64,000 nucleotides of DNA from JAVVUJ01 sp964582545 (GCA_964582545.1 CAZOSB010000005.1:1-64000); one strand, 5' to 3'. Positions 49,846 through 59,306 are shown, counted from the stretch's first letter. Notes: generated by a model from the letters alone, not told the origin. Translations and numbers: made by a program.

Positions 49846-51498
49846 TTATTTGATTTGTTCGTCCGTAACAGTAGATCCCAAATTCAACGTGCTCTTCTCT
49901 ATTTCCAACACCATGTTCTTTATATGCAATATCTGCTCAGGGGACAAATTCTCTCCTACTGCAAGCTGTGTCGCATATAAAATCTTTTCCAGTTGATTAT
50001 GAATTCCAGATAACTTTTTCCGTACACTATCCAACTCTTCCTGATCCACAATTTCTTTTACACTATCTGCTACGGTTAACACGGTATCTTTTTTCAGTTC
50101 AAATTCAGAGACGCTTTCAACCACCATGCAATCATATCCCAATTCAGCTTTCACTGTTTGGGCAAATTCGTGCTTAGAGTCCTCTTCACCATGAACTAAG
50201 AAAATCTGCCCCGGTTTCTTTCGAAAGCCCCTTAACCAATCCAAAAGTCCCTCTTTGTCCGCATGACCTGAAAATCCTTGTAAGTTATGAATTTCTGCCG
50301 CCACATGAATTTCTTCACCCATGATCATGACGTTCTTTTCCCCTTCTACAAGAAGTTTTCCAAGGGTTCCTTCCGCTTGATACCCTACAAAGACAATGCT
50401 GGATTTTTTATCCCATAAGTTGTGCTTTAAATGGTGCTTAATCCTTCCCGCTTCGCACATTCCACTTGCGGAAATAATGATTTTTGGATTTTTATCAAAA
50501 TTGATATTTCTAGATTCTTCACTGGTACGCGTAAATTTTAGGTTTTTGAAATCCAATGGATTATCTCCATTTAAGATATACTGTCTCGTATCTTCATCAA
50601 AAGCTTGAGCATTTTTCTTAAACACTTCTGTAGCCGTAGTGGCCATAGGGCTGTCTACAAATACGGTTAAGTTGCTCAGTTCTTGCTTAAACTGATCATT
50701 CTCATGATAAAATCGATTGAGGTCATAAATGAGTTCCTGGGTCCTACCCACAGCAAAGGATGGGATGACTACCGTTCCTCCCCTTTTGGTAGTTTTTAAA
50801 ATAATCTCAATCAACTGATCGATGCTCAAAGCGTTTTCAGGGTGCAACCGATTGCCGTAAGTAGTCTCCATAATGACATAATCCGCCTTTTTAATGAGCG
50901 TAGGGTTTCTCAATATCGGTCTATTTTTTACACCCAGATCGCCGGAAAAAACGATCTTTGAGACATCGTCGTTTTCTTCCACCCAGAGCTCTACTATTGC
51001 AGACCCCAATATATGCCCAGCATCGTTGAAAACTACTTTCATATTCTCATTGATTTCAAATAATTGGTCATATAAAACAGGGCGAATAAACTGCAGAGAA
51101 TCCAGTGCATCTTGAACTGTATAAAGTGGAGGTCTCATGGGTTTCCCCGCTCTTTCCGCCTTACGATTCTGCCACTCAGCTTCTTTTTCGTGAATGTAAC
51201 CACTGTCCTTCAGCATGATTTCCACCAATTCTGCCGTAGCATCCGTACAGTAAATATAACCTTTAAACCCATTCTTCACAAGCAAAGGAATTCTACCGCA
51301 GTGATCGATATGTGCGTGGCTCAGAATCAAGCAATCAATATCAGCAGGATTAAACCCGAAATCATCCCGGTTCATCTCCTCTAGAGCTTTACCTCCTTGA
51401 AATTGACCGCAATCCAATAGAACTTTATGCTTGTCAGTGGTAATGAGATGGCAAGAGCCTGTGACAGTAGTTGCTGCACCGCAAAATTTAATTTTCAT
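49846..51498 (-). CDS. Beta-CASP metallo-beta-lactamase RNA-processing nuclease
   Basis: The 550-residue protein combines a metallo-beta-lactamase domain with a beta-CASP domain, as in CPSF/RNase J-like nucleases. The zinc motifs are LSHAHIDHCGR (about 60), DAGHILGSA and FSGDLG. Beta-CASP motifs include VIPSFAVGRTQEL, SASGMCEAGRIKHHL and HVAAEIHNLQGFSGHAD. The C-terminal 90 residues form a coiled region that is not part of the core. It likely processes or degrades RNA; the target is unknown. Monocistronic. Confidence 0.9.
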   Translation of the reverse strand: MKIKFCGAATTVTGSCHLITTDKHKVLLDCGQFQGGKALEEMNRDDFGFNPADIDCLILSHAHIDHCGRIPLLVKNGFKGYIYCTDATAELVEIMLKDSGYIHEKEAEWQNRKAERAGKPMRPPLYTVQDALDSLQFIRPVLYDQLFEINENMKVVFNDAGHILGSAIVELWVEENDDVSKIVFSGDLGVKNRPILRNPTLIKKADYVIMETTYGNRLHPENALSIDQLIEIILKTTKRGGTVVIPSFAVGRTQELIYDLNRFYHENDQFKQELSNLTVFVDSPMATTATEVFKKNAQAFDEDTRQYILNGDNPLDFKNLKFTRTSEESRNINFDKNPKIIISASGMCEAGRIKHHLKHNLWDKKSSIVFVGYQAEGTLGKLLVEGEKNVMIMGEEIHVAAEIHNLQGFSGHADKEGLLDWLRGFRKKPGQIFLVHGEEDSKHEFAQTVKAELGYDCMVVESVSEFELKKDTVLTVADSVKEIVDQEELDSVRKKLSGIHNQLEKILYATQLAVGENLSPEQILHIKNMVLEIEKSTLNLGSTVTDEQIK

Positions 51499-51590
51499 AG
51501 CTACTCCTCCTTCTACTAGTGACTTGGTAATCTATTCTTATTCCCATTATACATCTAAGTCGAAAAAAGAGAAAGAAAAATTATCCAAAA

Positions 51591-51618
51591 GAAAATGAGC
51601 ACCTGAATGCTCATTCTC
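51591..51618 (-). terminator. Terminator of the preTA operon
   Basis: On the minus strand GAGAATGAGCA pairs with TGCTCATTTTC with one mismatch around TTCAGG, followed by TTTT. It lies about 30 bp behind preA. Confidence 0.7.
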
Positions 51619-51648
51619 CTTTTATATACTTTTCAATTATGGTTATTT

Positions 51649-52902
51649 TTATTCGTAAGAATGCTTCATTTTGACGTCAAACTGCTTTCTTCCGTCTTTC
51701 CATTTCACTTCACCAGGAGTGATGCATCCATTAACAGGACAAACGTTCAGACATAAATGACATCCTACGCAGTTATCATTTAGTTTTGGTTTTCTATTTT
51801 CTGCGTCCCAATCGATGGCTTGGTGAGCACCATCGAAGCAAGAAACATAACATCTGCCACATCCGATACATTTATCGTGATCAAAATCGGGAAGAATTTT
51901 GAAATCTCTGTTTAAATCTTCAGCAGGAACGATATTTCCTAATGCCATTCCAACAAACTCATCTAAGCTATTGAAACCCTTTTCATCCATCCAATGCATT
52001 AAGCCGTTTGCCATATCCTCTACAATCCTATAACCATACTGCATGATTGAAGTGGTTACCTGCAGGTTTCTGCAACCCAACAGTAAGAATTCCAGAGAAT
52101 CTCTCCAAGTTTCAATACCACCGATACCGGAAATAGGCACATTTTTCAATGTTTCATTCTGAAGCATTTGAGCGATAAATCGAAGTGCAATCGGTTTAAC
52201 AGCAGCTCCGGAATATCCTGAAATGGAAGATTTTCCATTTACCACAGGCATAGCAGTCATATTTTCTAAATCTATATTTGTTATAGATTTAATGGTGTTG
52301 ATGGCCGCAATACCTCTAGCTCCACCCTCTATAGCAGCGATAGCCGGAACCTCCATAGCAGTGATGTTTGGTGTCATCTTTGCAATGAAAGGAATTTTCG
52401 TGGTTTCTGCAACTGCTTTTGAATAAGCTCTCACCAAATCAGGGGAAGAACCTACGTCAGATCCCATAGCATGGCTTGTCATCTGTGGACAAGAAAAGTT
52501 TCCCTCGATCAGGTCAACTCCGGCTTGATCACACATTTTAGCCAGTTTTCTCCACTCTTCATCGTTACTTCCCATGATGGAAGCTACCATGATCTTGTCA
52601 GGATAGTCTCTCTTTAATTTCATCATGTTTTCGAAGTTTACTTCTGTAGGCTTATCGGAAATCTGTTCCATGTTTTTAAAACCAACCCAAGGAAGTCCTT
52701 CCTTGTTTGTCTGGTCAAATCTTGGAGAACATTCATCCGCAACAAAGATCCCTACAGTTTTATAAAACACACCACCCCATCCTTCTTCAAAGGATTTGGC
52801 AACCATTTCATAATTACTTCCAACAGGTGAAGATGAAAGGAAAAATGGATTTTCGCACTTTACTCCTAAAAATTCAATCGATAAATCTTTCTTGATAGCC
52901 AT
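51649..52902 (-). CDS. preA: NAD-dependent dihydropyrimidine dehydrogenase subunit PreA
   Basis: The 417-residue subunit carries the FMN/TIM-barrel domain of dihydroorotate/dihydropyrimidine dehydrogenases (ENPFFLSSSPVGSNYEM, EGNFSCPQMTSHAMGSDVG with the active-site Cys region, GIGGIETWRDSLEFLLLGC). A C-terminal two-cluster ferredoxin follows (CIGCGRCYVSC, CVGCHLCLNVCPVNGC). With PreT it interconverts uracil/thymine and their 5,6-dihydro forms using NAD(H). It lies 1 bp behind preT, in the same operon. Confidence 0.92.
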   Translation of the reverse strand: MAIKKDLSIEFLGVKCENPFFLSSSPVGSNYEMVAKSFEEGWGGVFYKTVGIFVADECSPRFDQTNKEGLPWVGFKNMEQISDKPTEVNFENMMKLKRDYPDKIMVASIMGSNDEEWRKLAKMCDQAGVDLIEGNFSCPQMTSHAMGSDVGSSPDLVRAYSKAVAETTKIPFIAKMTPNITAMEVPAIAAIEGGARGIAAINTIKSITNIDLENMTAMPVVNGKSSISGYSGAAVKPIALRFIAQMLQNETLKNVPISGIGGIETWRDSLEFLLLGCRNLQVTTSIMQYGYRIVEDMANGLMHWMDEKGFNSLDEFVGMALGNIVPAEDLNRDFKILPDFDHDKCIGCGRCYVSCFDGAHQAIDWDAENRKPKLNDNCVGCHLCLNVCPVNGCITPGEVKWKDGRKQFDVKMKHSYE

Positions 52903-52903
52903 T

Positions 52904-54190
52904 TTACTTCACCCCTTTCTTTTCAAGGTAGCTTGCGATTTCTTTTGCCGCCTCTTTTCCTTGGGCAACTGCCTCTACAACAGTCTTGCCTCCATTTACA
53001 ATATCTCCGGCCGCAAAAATCCCTTCAGCATCGGTCTTTCCGCTTTCGTCAGCAAGAATTGTCCCAGTCTCATTGACCTTCACAGGTGCAACCTTTGCCA
53101 TATCTTCAGCTGCCTGACCGATAGCAAATACTACTGTATCTGCCGCAACCTTTGCTCCGGATTTTCCGTCCCTTCCGTTAAACATTACAAATTCCACTTT
53201 ACCGTCACCAACGATTTCTGCAGGCGCAAAGTTTGTCGTAATTGTAACACCTAAGTTAATTGCATACTGAATTTCTGCCATGTTTGCAGGAGACTCTTCT
53301 AAAGTTCTTCTGTAGTAGATAGCCACATTTTCAGCTCCTGCCAATTTTGCGGTTACAGCGCAGTCCATGGCTACGTCTCCTCCACCGATAACTACTACAG
53401 TTTTGCCAATATTGATATTTCCGTTATTTTCTCTGGCTTCTTTCAGGAAATCAACAGCAGTAGTAACACCTTTCAGTTCTTTGCCCTTAACGTCAGGAGT
53501 CTTTGGCTCCCATAAGCCTGTACCTACAAAGATTGCAGAAAAGCCCTGGGATTTTATTTCGTCCAATGTGATATCTTTACCTACCTTCGTATTAAAAACA
53601 AATTTTACGCCAAGATTTTCAACAGTTTTAATATCGAAGTCTACCACATGCTGGGGCAATCTGGCTGGTGTAATTCCATAAGTTAACACACCACCTGCTT
53701 TTGCTTCTGCTTCAAAGATAGTTACTTCATAACCTTCCTGAGCCAGTTTAGCCGCACAGGCCAGGGAAGCAGGGCCTGCTCCGATGCATGCAACCTTTTC
53801 TGATTTTTTCTGCTCAGGCGCTTTTAGGATGTTCATTCCAAAAGCTTCTTCCTGTTCTACCGCAAATCTCTGAAGTCTTCCAATTTCAATAGGTTTGTCA
53901 ATACCACATCTGCTACAGGCTTCTTCGCAAAGTCTATCGTAAGGGCACACTCTTGCACAGCTTCCACCCATCACGTTATTTTCTCTGATGGTTTCTGCCG
54001 CACCCTTCACATTTCTAAATCTGATTGATCTGATAAACTTCCCCGGATCCGTTCCCGCAGGGCAACCTTTGCTACAAGGTGCATCGATGCACAGTAAGCA
54101 TCTGGCCGCTTCTTCCATGGCGGTTCTTGGAGTATATCCAGCCACTGCCTCAGAAGTGTAATTTGCCTTAATTACTTTACTCAACTTCAT
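52904..54190 (-). CDS. preT: NAD-dependent dihydropyrimidine dehydrogenase subunit PreT
   Basis: The 428-residue flavoprotein subunit belongs to the glutamate synthase small-subunit family. An N-terminal iron-sulfur region has CLLCIDAPCSKGCPAG and CARVCPYDRLCEEAC. The FAD motif is ACIGAGPASLACAAKLAQEGY and the NAD(P) motif VVVIGGGDVAMDCAVTAKLAG; AEGIFAAGDIVNGGKTVVEAVAQGK follows. It passes electrons between NADH and PreA. It is preceded by a 140-bp gap with no recognised feature and then the second PreA-like gene. Confidence 0.92.
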   Translation of the reverse strand: MKLSKVIKANYTSEAVAGYTPRTAMEEAARCLLCIDAPCSKGCPAGTDPGKFIRSIRFRNVKGAAETIRENNVMGGSCARVCPYDRLCEEACSRCGIDKPIEIGRLQRFAVEQEEAFGMNILKAPEQKKSEKVACIGAGPASLACAAKLAQEGYEVTIFEAEAKAGGVLTYGITPARLPQHVVDFDIKTVENLGVKFVFNTKVGKDITLDEIKSQGFSAIFVGTGLWEPKTPDVKGKELKGVTTAVDFLKEARENNGNINIGKTVVVIGGGDVAMDCAVTAKLAGAENVAIYYRRTLEESPANMAEIQYAINLGVTITTNFAPAEIVGDGKVEFVMFNGRDGKSGAKVAADTVVFAIGQAAEDMAKVAPVKVNETGTILADESGKTDAEGIFAAGDIVNGGKTVVEAVAQGKEAAKEIASYLEKKGVK

Positions 54191-54330
54191 TTCCTCCTTC
54201 TTGCTATTACTTCCTTAAAATACCGAGCATTACTATGTAAGGATACTACCAATTCTTTAATGCTTCAGGTATATGAAACCAGTTACATTTTTAATGATAA
54301 CATTTTACGATTCAATGTGCAAGAACTTTT

Positions 54331-55437
54331 TTACCAATCTAAATGGAATTTTTTTTCAGGACATATGAACGTGCATAATCCGCAACCGGTGCATTTTTCT
54401 GCATCGATCAATATCTTTTGTCCTTCCTTTTTAAGGGCATCATAGGTGCAACATTTGACACATGCATCACAAACACGATCGCATCTCTCTTGATCCACAT
54501 AGGAAATGTAAGGATCCACTTTAATCTCTTCCCACGACTTCAGATGATCCAATGCCTTTCCTCTTATTTTAGACAGTGCTGTAATATTTTTTTCTTTAGC
54601 AAAAGCATTGAGCTCATCATTAATCTTTCCAATAATTTCTACGCCATGAAGCATAACCGCCGTTCCGATCTGTACCGCAGAAGCACCTGCCATGATATAT
54701 TCCAACACATGCTTATATTCTCCGATTCCGCCTATGCCACAGACTGGGATGTCTACCGTTTGGGCAATGGTTGCCACGGAAGCCAATCCTAAAGGTCTTA
54801 CCGGCGCTCCGGAGTATCCTCCATAGGTGGGTAGCATAGGACGCATGGTCTCAATATCGATTCCTAAAATGCACCGTATGGTGTTTATGGCGCTTACACC
54901 GGCACCTCCCGCCTTTTTAACCGCCTTGGCAACTCTAGAGAGGTTGGTAGCGTTCTGAGAAAGCTTGACCATGACCGGAACTCCTACGTTCTGAACTACC
55001 GCTTGCGTCATTTCAAAAACTTTTTCCGGACTGGAAGCCGCCACCTCTAAGGACTCTCCCAAGGGGGAGGATATACTCAATTCAATGGCATCCGCTCCGA
55101 ATTTTTCCATTTTTATGGCTAAGTATGCCAATTCAGAGGGTGTGTGTGCACTGATGCTAGCTATAACGATACCCCCGTCGCTTTTGGCAATCGCCATCTC
55201 TCTCTCCCAGCCCTCCACTTGGATGTCACTGTACAATCGAATATTTTCAGCCCCGAAGCCATCAAAGGCAATGCGAGGTCTAACGTCTAAAAATGCATCA
55301 CTTACTACAGACTCGGTAACCACGGCCCCTGCACCGGCAGCAATACCCTTGCGAATGCTTGCTCCATCTCGATTCCATGGTCCCGCCGAAATCATGATAG
55401 GGCTATTAAGTTTTAAGCCTAAAAATTCGGTTTTCAT
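54331..55437 (-). CDS. PreA-like dihydroorotate/dihydropyrimidine dehydrogenase with iron-sulfur tail
   Basis: The 368-residue protein has the FMN TIM-barrel of the DHOD/PreA family (NSPIMISAGPWNRDGASIRKG, IELSISSPLGESLEVAASSP, GYSGAPVRPLGLASVATIAQ, VCGIGGIGEYKHVLEYIMAG). A C-terminal ferredoxin has one canonical cluster (CTGCGLCTFICP) and one irregular cluster (CDRVCDACVKCC). In ISSPLGES the catalytic Cys found in PreA (SCPQ) is a Ser. It is therefore a paralogue with a different substrate or a ferredoxin-linked partner. It overlaps the LacI stop as TGATG. Confidence 0.85.
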   Translation of the reverse strand: MKTEFLGLKLNSPIMISAGPWNRDGASIRKGIAAGAGAVVTESVVSDAFLDVRPRIAFDGFGAENIRLYSDIQVEGWEREMAIAKSDGGIVIASISAHTPSELAYLAIKMEKFGADAIELSISSPLGESLEVAASSPEKVFEMTQAVVQNVGVPVMVKLSQNATNLSRVAKAVKKAGGAGVSAINTIRCILGIDIETMRPMLPTYGGYSGAPVRPLGLASVATIAQTVDIPVCGIGGIGEYKHVLEYIMAGASAVQIGTAVMLHGVEIIGKINDELNAFAKEKNITALSKIRGKALDHLKSWEEIKVDPYISYVDQERCDRVCDACVKCCTYDALKKEGQKILIDAEKCTGCGLCTFICPEKKFHLDW

Positions 55438-56468
55438 CAGAACATCTCTCCTATTCTCTCTTTATGTCCGCATGACTTTCTGATTTTCAGCTTGGACTGC
55501 AACAAAATCTCTCCAGATAGTCTTTCTTTATCCTCATGGTCTCCCTCCATGATATCAAATAGCAGTCTGGCTCCCACCACGCCCATCTTGTGCAACGGTT
55601 TTGCTACGGTAGTCAGCTTTGGTTCCACAATGCTGGACATCTGGATATTATCAAAACCAATTATCGCAATGTCATCAGGCACCGCCAACCCAAAGTCTTT
55701 CATTGCATCCATAATTCCAATTGCAATAAGATCCGATGTGGCAAATACAGCATCAGGTTTTTCCTCAAGGTTAATCAGTTTTTTCCCTGCTATATATCCA
55801 CCGTGAATGCTGTTTGGGGCTTTTAAAATCAATTCTTCATTTATGAGCATGGATTCTTCCTGCAGAGCCTGCAAATACCCCTGTAACTTTCGTTGGTTTT
55901 CTTGCTCGGGAGTGGCCCCATGTACCAATGCAATCTTGTGATATCCAATCTCACAAAGATGTTTCACTGCCTTATTTGCAGCATTCTTACAGTCAATGCG
56001 CACCATGGGAATGGCTGCATCCATCTCTTTATTTTCTCCGATGATTACCACCGGAACATTTTGATTGATAATCTCTTGCACCGCTTCTTTTTCCAGCATG
56101 GAAGATACTAGGACAATCCCATCCACCTTTCGCTGTATGATGTTGGCAACGTATTTATTCTCTTTATTAACATCGTTTTCAGCATTGCACAGCAACACCA
56201 TGTAACCCTTTTGATGCGCTACATCCTCAATGCCTTTTGCAACCTCCATATAACCGGGATTCAACATGTTAGGAATGATCAGTCCAATAGAGTTCGTCCT
56301 ATTGAAGTTCAATCCACGGGCAAACCAATTGGGAGTATATTCGGATTCTTTTATTACCGTAAGAATTTTTTCCTTGGTGGGCTCTGCCACATGCTGTGGG
56401 TGATTTAATACGCGAGATACAGTTGCCACTGAAACCCCCGCCTTTTTTGCTATCTCTTTAATATTCAT
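55437..56468 (-). CDS. LacI-family transcriptional regulator
   Basis: About 343 residues. The N-terminal helix-turn-helix is canonical (MNIKEIAKKAGVSVATVSRVLN, landmark only) with the hinge helix following. A periplasmic-binding-protein-like effector domain fills the rest (GLIIPNMLNPGYMEVAKGIE, DAVFATSDLIAIGIMDAMKD, IIGFDN). I choose the ATG at 56468; an in-frame ATG at 56483 is also possible. It is coupled to the PreA-like gene by a TGATG overlap and probably controls this operon in response to a purine, pyrimidine or sugar-like ligand. Confidence 0.9.
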   Translation of the reverse strand: MNIKEIAKKAGVSVATVSRVLNHPQHVAEPTKEKILTVIKESEYTPNWFARGLNFNRTNSIGLIIPNMLNPGYMEVAKGIEDVAHQKGYMVLLCNAENDVNKENKYVANIIQRKVDGIVLVSSMLEKEAVQEIINQNVPVVIIGENKEMDAAIPMVRIDCKNAANKAVKHLCEIGYHKIALVHGATPEQENQRKLQGYLQALQEESMLINEELILKAPNSIHGGYIAGKKLINLEEKPDAVFATSDLIAIGIMDAMKDFGLAVPDDIAIIGFDNIQMSSIVEPKLTTVAKPLHKMGVVGARLLFDIMEGDHEDKERLSGEILLQSKLKIRKSCGHKERIGEMF

Positions 56469-56515
56469 CTTTGCACCCGTCATCAGTTTTTAATAATCGT
56501 AATCTTAGAATATCA

Positions 56516-56547
56516 AAATAAAAAGGCCTTTTCAAGCCTTTTTATTT
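56516..56547. terminator. Bidirectional terminator
   Basis: AAATAAAAAGGC and GCCTTTTTATTT are exact 12-bp complements around CTTTTCAA. It ends the SpoIIQ-like gene on the minus strand. It lies 48 bp upstream of the LacI start, so the LacI promoter must overlap or follow it. Confidence 0.85.
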
Positions 56548-56598
56548 GTAACATGAGAAATATCTATAATATTTGACAGGAAGAATTTAAGAAAAAAT

Positions 56599-57273
56599 TT
56601 ATTGTTGGTTTAGAAAGGTTTCAGGGTTAATCTTCATTCCATCTTTCACAATTTCAAAGTGCAAATGGGCGGGTTCGAGACTCTCGAAAAGGGATGAGGT
56701 ACCTACTTTACTGATGGGTGTACCCATCTTTACAATATCTCCATTTCCAACCATCTCTGTAGTGCTTAAATTGGAGTACCTAGATGTAATTCCTTCCGGA
56801 TGCAAGATTTCTATGGTTATGCCCAATCTGTCATCCGTATATACAGCTGTTACCGTTCCGTCCGAAATGGCGACTACTTCCGTTTCTAAAGGAGCCTCAT
56901 AATCTACCCCTTCATGAATAACATACTGCTCCAAGGTCTTGGAAAGAACGGGAAAATCCGTTGAATAACCTATGGTTACCGTTCCTTGTATCGGCAGCAT
57001 ATAGGTGATTGGTTGAATTTCCTCCTGCTTGGGCTCCCTGTTACCCTCTAAATTGGGACCTTTGTTGCTATCCACCACAGGCACAGGATTCACTACCTTC
57101 TGACCCTCTTCCTTGGCTTGGTCTTCATTTGCAATACGTATGTTATTTTCCGGTTCTACTTTTAGCTGATTCAAACTAGTTCTCATAGTAAAAATGGACG
57201 CAATGGCTAAAACGCAAAAGCAGAGTGTAATTGCAATAGCCACTTTATCATTTGATCTTTTTTTCGTTCTCAT
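56599..57273 (-). CDS. M23 (LytM) peptidase, SpoIIQ-like
   Basis: The 224-residue protein has a short basic cytoplasmic start, one membrane helix (VAIAITLCFCVLAIASIF), a linker of about 70 residues and an extracellular LytM domain. Zinc ligands are visible as HEGVDYEAP (His and Asp) and the C-terminal HLHFE, so unlike Bacillus SpoIIQ it looks catalytically competent, as in clostridial SpoIIQ. SpoIIQ in the forespore membrane links to SpoIIIAH during engulfment. GGAGGTG precedes the ATG at 57273 but lies within a hairpin. SpoIIQ is the best guess from architecture, not proven. Confidence 0.75.
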   Translation of the reverse strand: MRTKKRSNDKVAIAITLCFCVLAIASIFTMRTSLNQLKVEPENNIRIANEDQAKEEGQKVVNPVPVVDSNKGPNLEGNREPKQEEIQPITYMLPIQGTVTIGYSTDFPVLSKTLEQYVIHEGVDYEAPLETEVVAISDGTVTAVYTDDRLGITIEILHPEGITSRYSNLSTTEMVGNGDIVKMGTPISKVGTSSLFESLEPAHLHFEIVKDGMKINPETFLNQQ

Positions 57274-57281
57274 TAAAAACA

Positions 57282-57329
57282 CCTCCGAAAGTATTATTTA
57301 CCTATTTCAATCAATTCATACTTCGGAGG
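57282..57329 (-). promoter_or_regulatory. Leader hairpin sequestering the SpoIIQ-like ribosome binding site
   Basis: On the minus strand, CCTCCGAAGTAT is followed by a loop of about 25 bases, then ATACTTTCGGAGG directly in front of the start codon. The two arms pair over 12 bp with a single bulge. The 3' arm contains the GGAGG Shine-Dalgarno sequence, so the folded RNA would hide it. Confidence 0.7.
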
Positions 57330-57385
57330 AATTATTTTTTTACAGGTTATAATTTAACTCTCATTAGATTATTTTTTAATCTGAT

Positions 57386-58078
57386 TTATATGAGAAGTGC
57401 CATTATAGGGGAAAGTACAGCCACCAGTGTGCCGGAAAGAGCCATGGCCAAGCTGCTCATGCTGCCTTCTATCTCGCTTTCTTTGAAAGCTCTGGCAGTA
57501 CCTACCGCATGACTCATACTTCCAATGGCAATTCCTCTGGCAACTTTATTTTTAATCCTCATGAGGTTCATAATCTCGGGACCCATTACAGTACCCATAA
57601 TGCCGGCCAAAACCACCAAAGCCACCGTCAACGCCGGAATACCGCCGATAATAGCTGACACTTCGATGGCGATGGGATTTGTTGCGTTCTTTGGCAACAT
57701 GGAAAGGAGCAACCTCCTGTCCGTCCCCATGAGTTTCCCCAGCAGAATCATGGATCCCATAGTGGTGATAGTTCCAGAACAGATTCCAATAACAATGGGA
57801 ATGGCATTCCGTCTCAAAATATTAAAATTCCTGAACAGGGGTACTGCCATGGCTACCGCTGTTGCCGGCAATAAAAAATTCAGCAATAGATTTTTTTCAT
57901 AATACACTTCATACGGGATCTGAAATCCTTTCAAAAATAGGATGATAAGAAGACCTGAAATCAAGACCGGTTGCATAAAACTCCATCCCGTTTTTCTATA
58001 GAGATACTGTCCCAGCCAAAAACTTCCCAGTGTAAGGATTATGCCGGAAATGGGATTGGCCGAAAAAAATTCCTGCAT
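57386..58078 (-). CDS. lrgB: LrgB/CidB-family membrane protein
   Basis: The 230-residue polytopic protein has the LrgB motifs: FLLPATAVAMAVPLFRN, LLSMLPKNATNPIAIEVSAIIGG (landmark) and IGSMSHAVGTARAFKESEIEGS near the end. Family members act with LrgA in murein hydrolase export control or, in other bacteria, pyruvate/glycolate transport. It starts 2 bp behind lrgA. No LytSR-like two-component regulator is nearby. Confidence 0.92.
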   Translation of the reverse strand: MQEFFSANPISGIILTLGSFWLGQYLYRKTGWSFMQPVLISGLLIILFLKGFQIPYEVYYEKNLLLNFLLPATAVAMAVPLFRNFNILRRNAIPIVIGICSGTITTMGSMILLGKLMGTDRRLLLSMLPKNATNPIAIEVSAIIGGIPALTVALVVLAGIMGTVMGPEIMNLMRIKNKVARGIAIGSMSHAVGTARAFKESEIEGSMSSLAMALSGTLVAVLSPIMALLI

Positions 58079-58079
58079 T

Positions 58080-58460
58080 TTAATATTCCTCCTTGGAAAG
58101 ATTCCTTTTTTCTTCCCTTTTTTGCATCCATAAAATCGAAAACTCGGTGGTTCTCCCCGCTACAAAATATCCCAAAAGAATGCTTACAACTAAGGGGACT
58201 AATATCTTCAAAGCTTGGGTCCACAATAGGTCAAAGTAAAGCATAACACCCACCGTAGGAACTACAAAGAAGACCGCCAAGTATTGAACGATGAAATCGC
58301 TCACCTTGTCCACATCCTTTAGACCGATCAACTTAAACAAAAGGCATAAAAAGAGAATCACCATTCCCAACACGTTGGCAGGCAATTGAATGCCTGAGTA
58401 ATAGGTAATCAAGTACCCTAAAAATAATGCTCCAAACAAAATAAATATTTGCTTAATCAT
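58080..58460 (-). CDS. lrgA: LrgA/CidA-family holin-like protein
   Basis: The 126-residue protein has four membrane helices and the family patterns YYSGIQLPANVLGMVILFLC and YLAVFFVVPTVGVMLYFDLL. It forms a pair with the following lrgB. The proposed role is a holin-like pore or small-molecule transporter affecting autolysis. It lies 45 bp behind the ECF operon and may be cotranscribed with it. Confidence 0.9.
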   Translation of the reverse strand: MIKQIFILFGALFLGYLITYYSGIQLPANVLGMVILFLCLLFKLIGLKDVDKVSDFIVQYLAVFFVVPTVGVMLYFDLLWTQALKILVPLVVSILLGYFVAGRTTEFSILWMQKREEKRNLSKEEY

Positions 58461-58505
58461 GATTCACTGAAAATCCCTTTTCATAATTTAATGTTTTAAT
58501 TCCTG

Positions 58506-59306
58506 TTAAAAATAAATCCTTAAACCTAAGATAATGGTTAAAAACACTATAAAAATTAATGCTGCCAAAAGATCTCTCCTTTGAAACCGCATTGCCGTCA
58601 TCCTCGTCCGATTGTTTCCTCCTCTGTAGCACCTAGCCTCCATTGCCATGGCCAAATCCTGCGCAATGCGAAAGGCACTGATAAACAATGGAATCAACAG
58701 GGGGATTAACGCTTTCGCCCTTCGCATGAGGTTTCCCGTTTCAAAATCTGCTCCCCTGGCCATCTGCGCTTTCATAATCTTATCCGTTTCTTCTAACAGG
58801 GTCGGTATAAATCGCAACGCAATGGTCATCATCATGGCCAATTCATGGGCAGGAATTCCCACACGTTTCCAGGGATTTAACAATCTTTCAATGCCATCGG
58901 TGAGGCTGATAGGTTTGGTGGTCAAGGTCAAAAGGGAAGATCCTATAATGATTAGGATCAATCTGCTGGCCATAAAGAATGCGTTGTAAAGACCCTCCTT
59001 GGTGATGGTCAAGAAACCCAGCTTTGCTATGGGCGTACCAGCAGTCATGAACATATTGATAGTAAAGGTAAATATAATAATTAAAAAAATGGGCCTTAAA
59101 CCCTTTAATATGAATCGCAAAGGTACATGAGACACTGAGATAACCACACCTAAGATCAATAGAGCTATAAGAAAACCGATGAAGCTTTTTACCAAAAATA
59201 AGGAAACCATATAGGCTAAAGTACCCATGATTTTTGTTCTTGGATCCAACTTATGAATTACCGAGTCCCCCGGATAATATTGCCCTAAAGTAATGTCTCT
59301 TATCAT
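58506..59306 (-). CDS. ecfT: ECF transporter transmembrane protein EcfT
   Basis: The 266-residue scaffold protein has about six membrane helices, an N-terminal GDSVIHKLDPRTKI motif and two cytoplasmic Ala-Arg motifs (MKAQMARGADFETG and AMEARCYRGGNNRTRM) that contact the ATPases. It is the shared energizing module for vitamin- and metal-binding S components, none of which are in the window. It overlaps ecfA2 by 4 bp. Confidence 0.95.
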   Translation of the reverse strand: MIRDITLGQYYPGDSVIHKLDPRTKIMGTLAYMVSLFLVKSFIGFLIALLILGVVISVSHVPLRFILKGLRPIFLIIIFTFTINMFMTAGTPIAKLGFLTITKEGLYNAFFMASRLILIIIGSSLLTLTTKPISLTDGIERLLNPWKRVGIPAHELAMMMTIALRFIPTLLEETDKIMKAQMARGADFETGNLMRRAKALIPLLIPLFISAFRIAQDLAMAMEARCYRGGNNRTRMTAMRFQRRDLLAALIFIVFLTIILGLRIYF

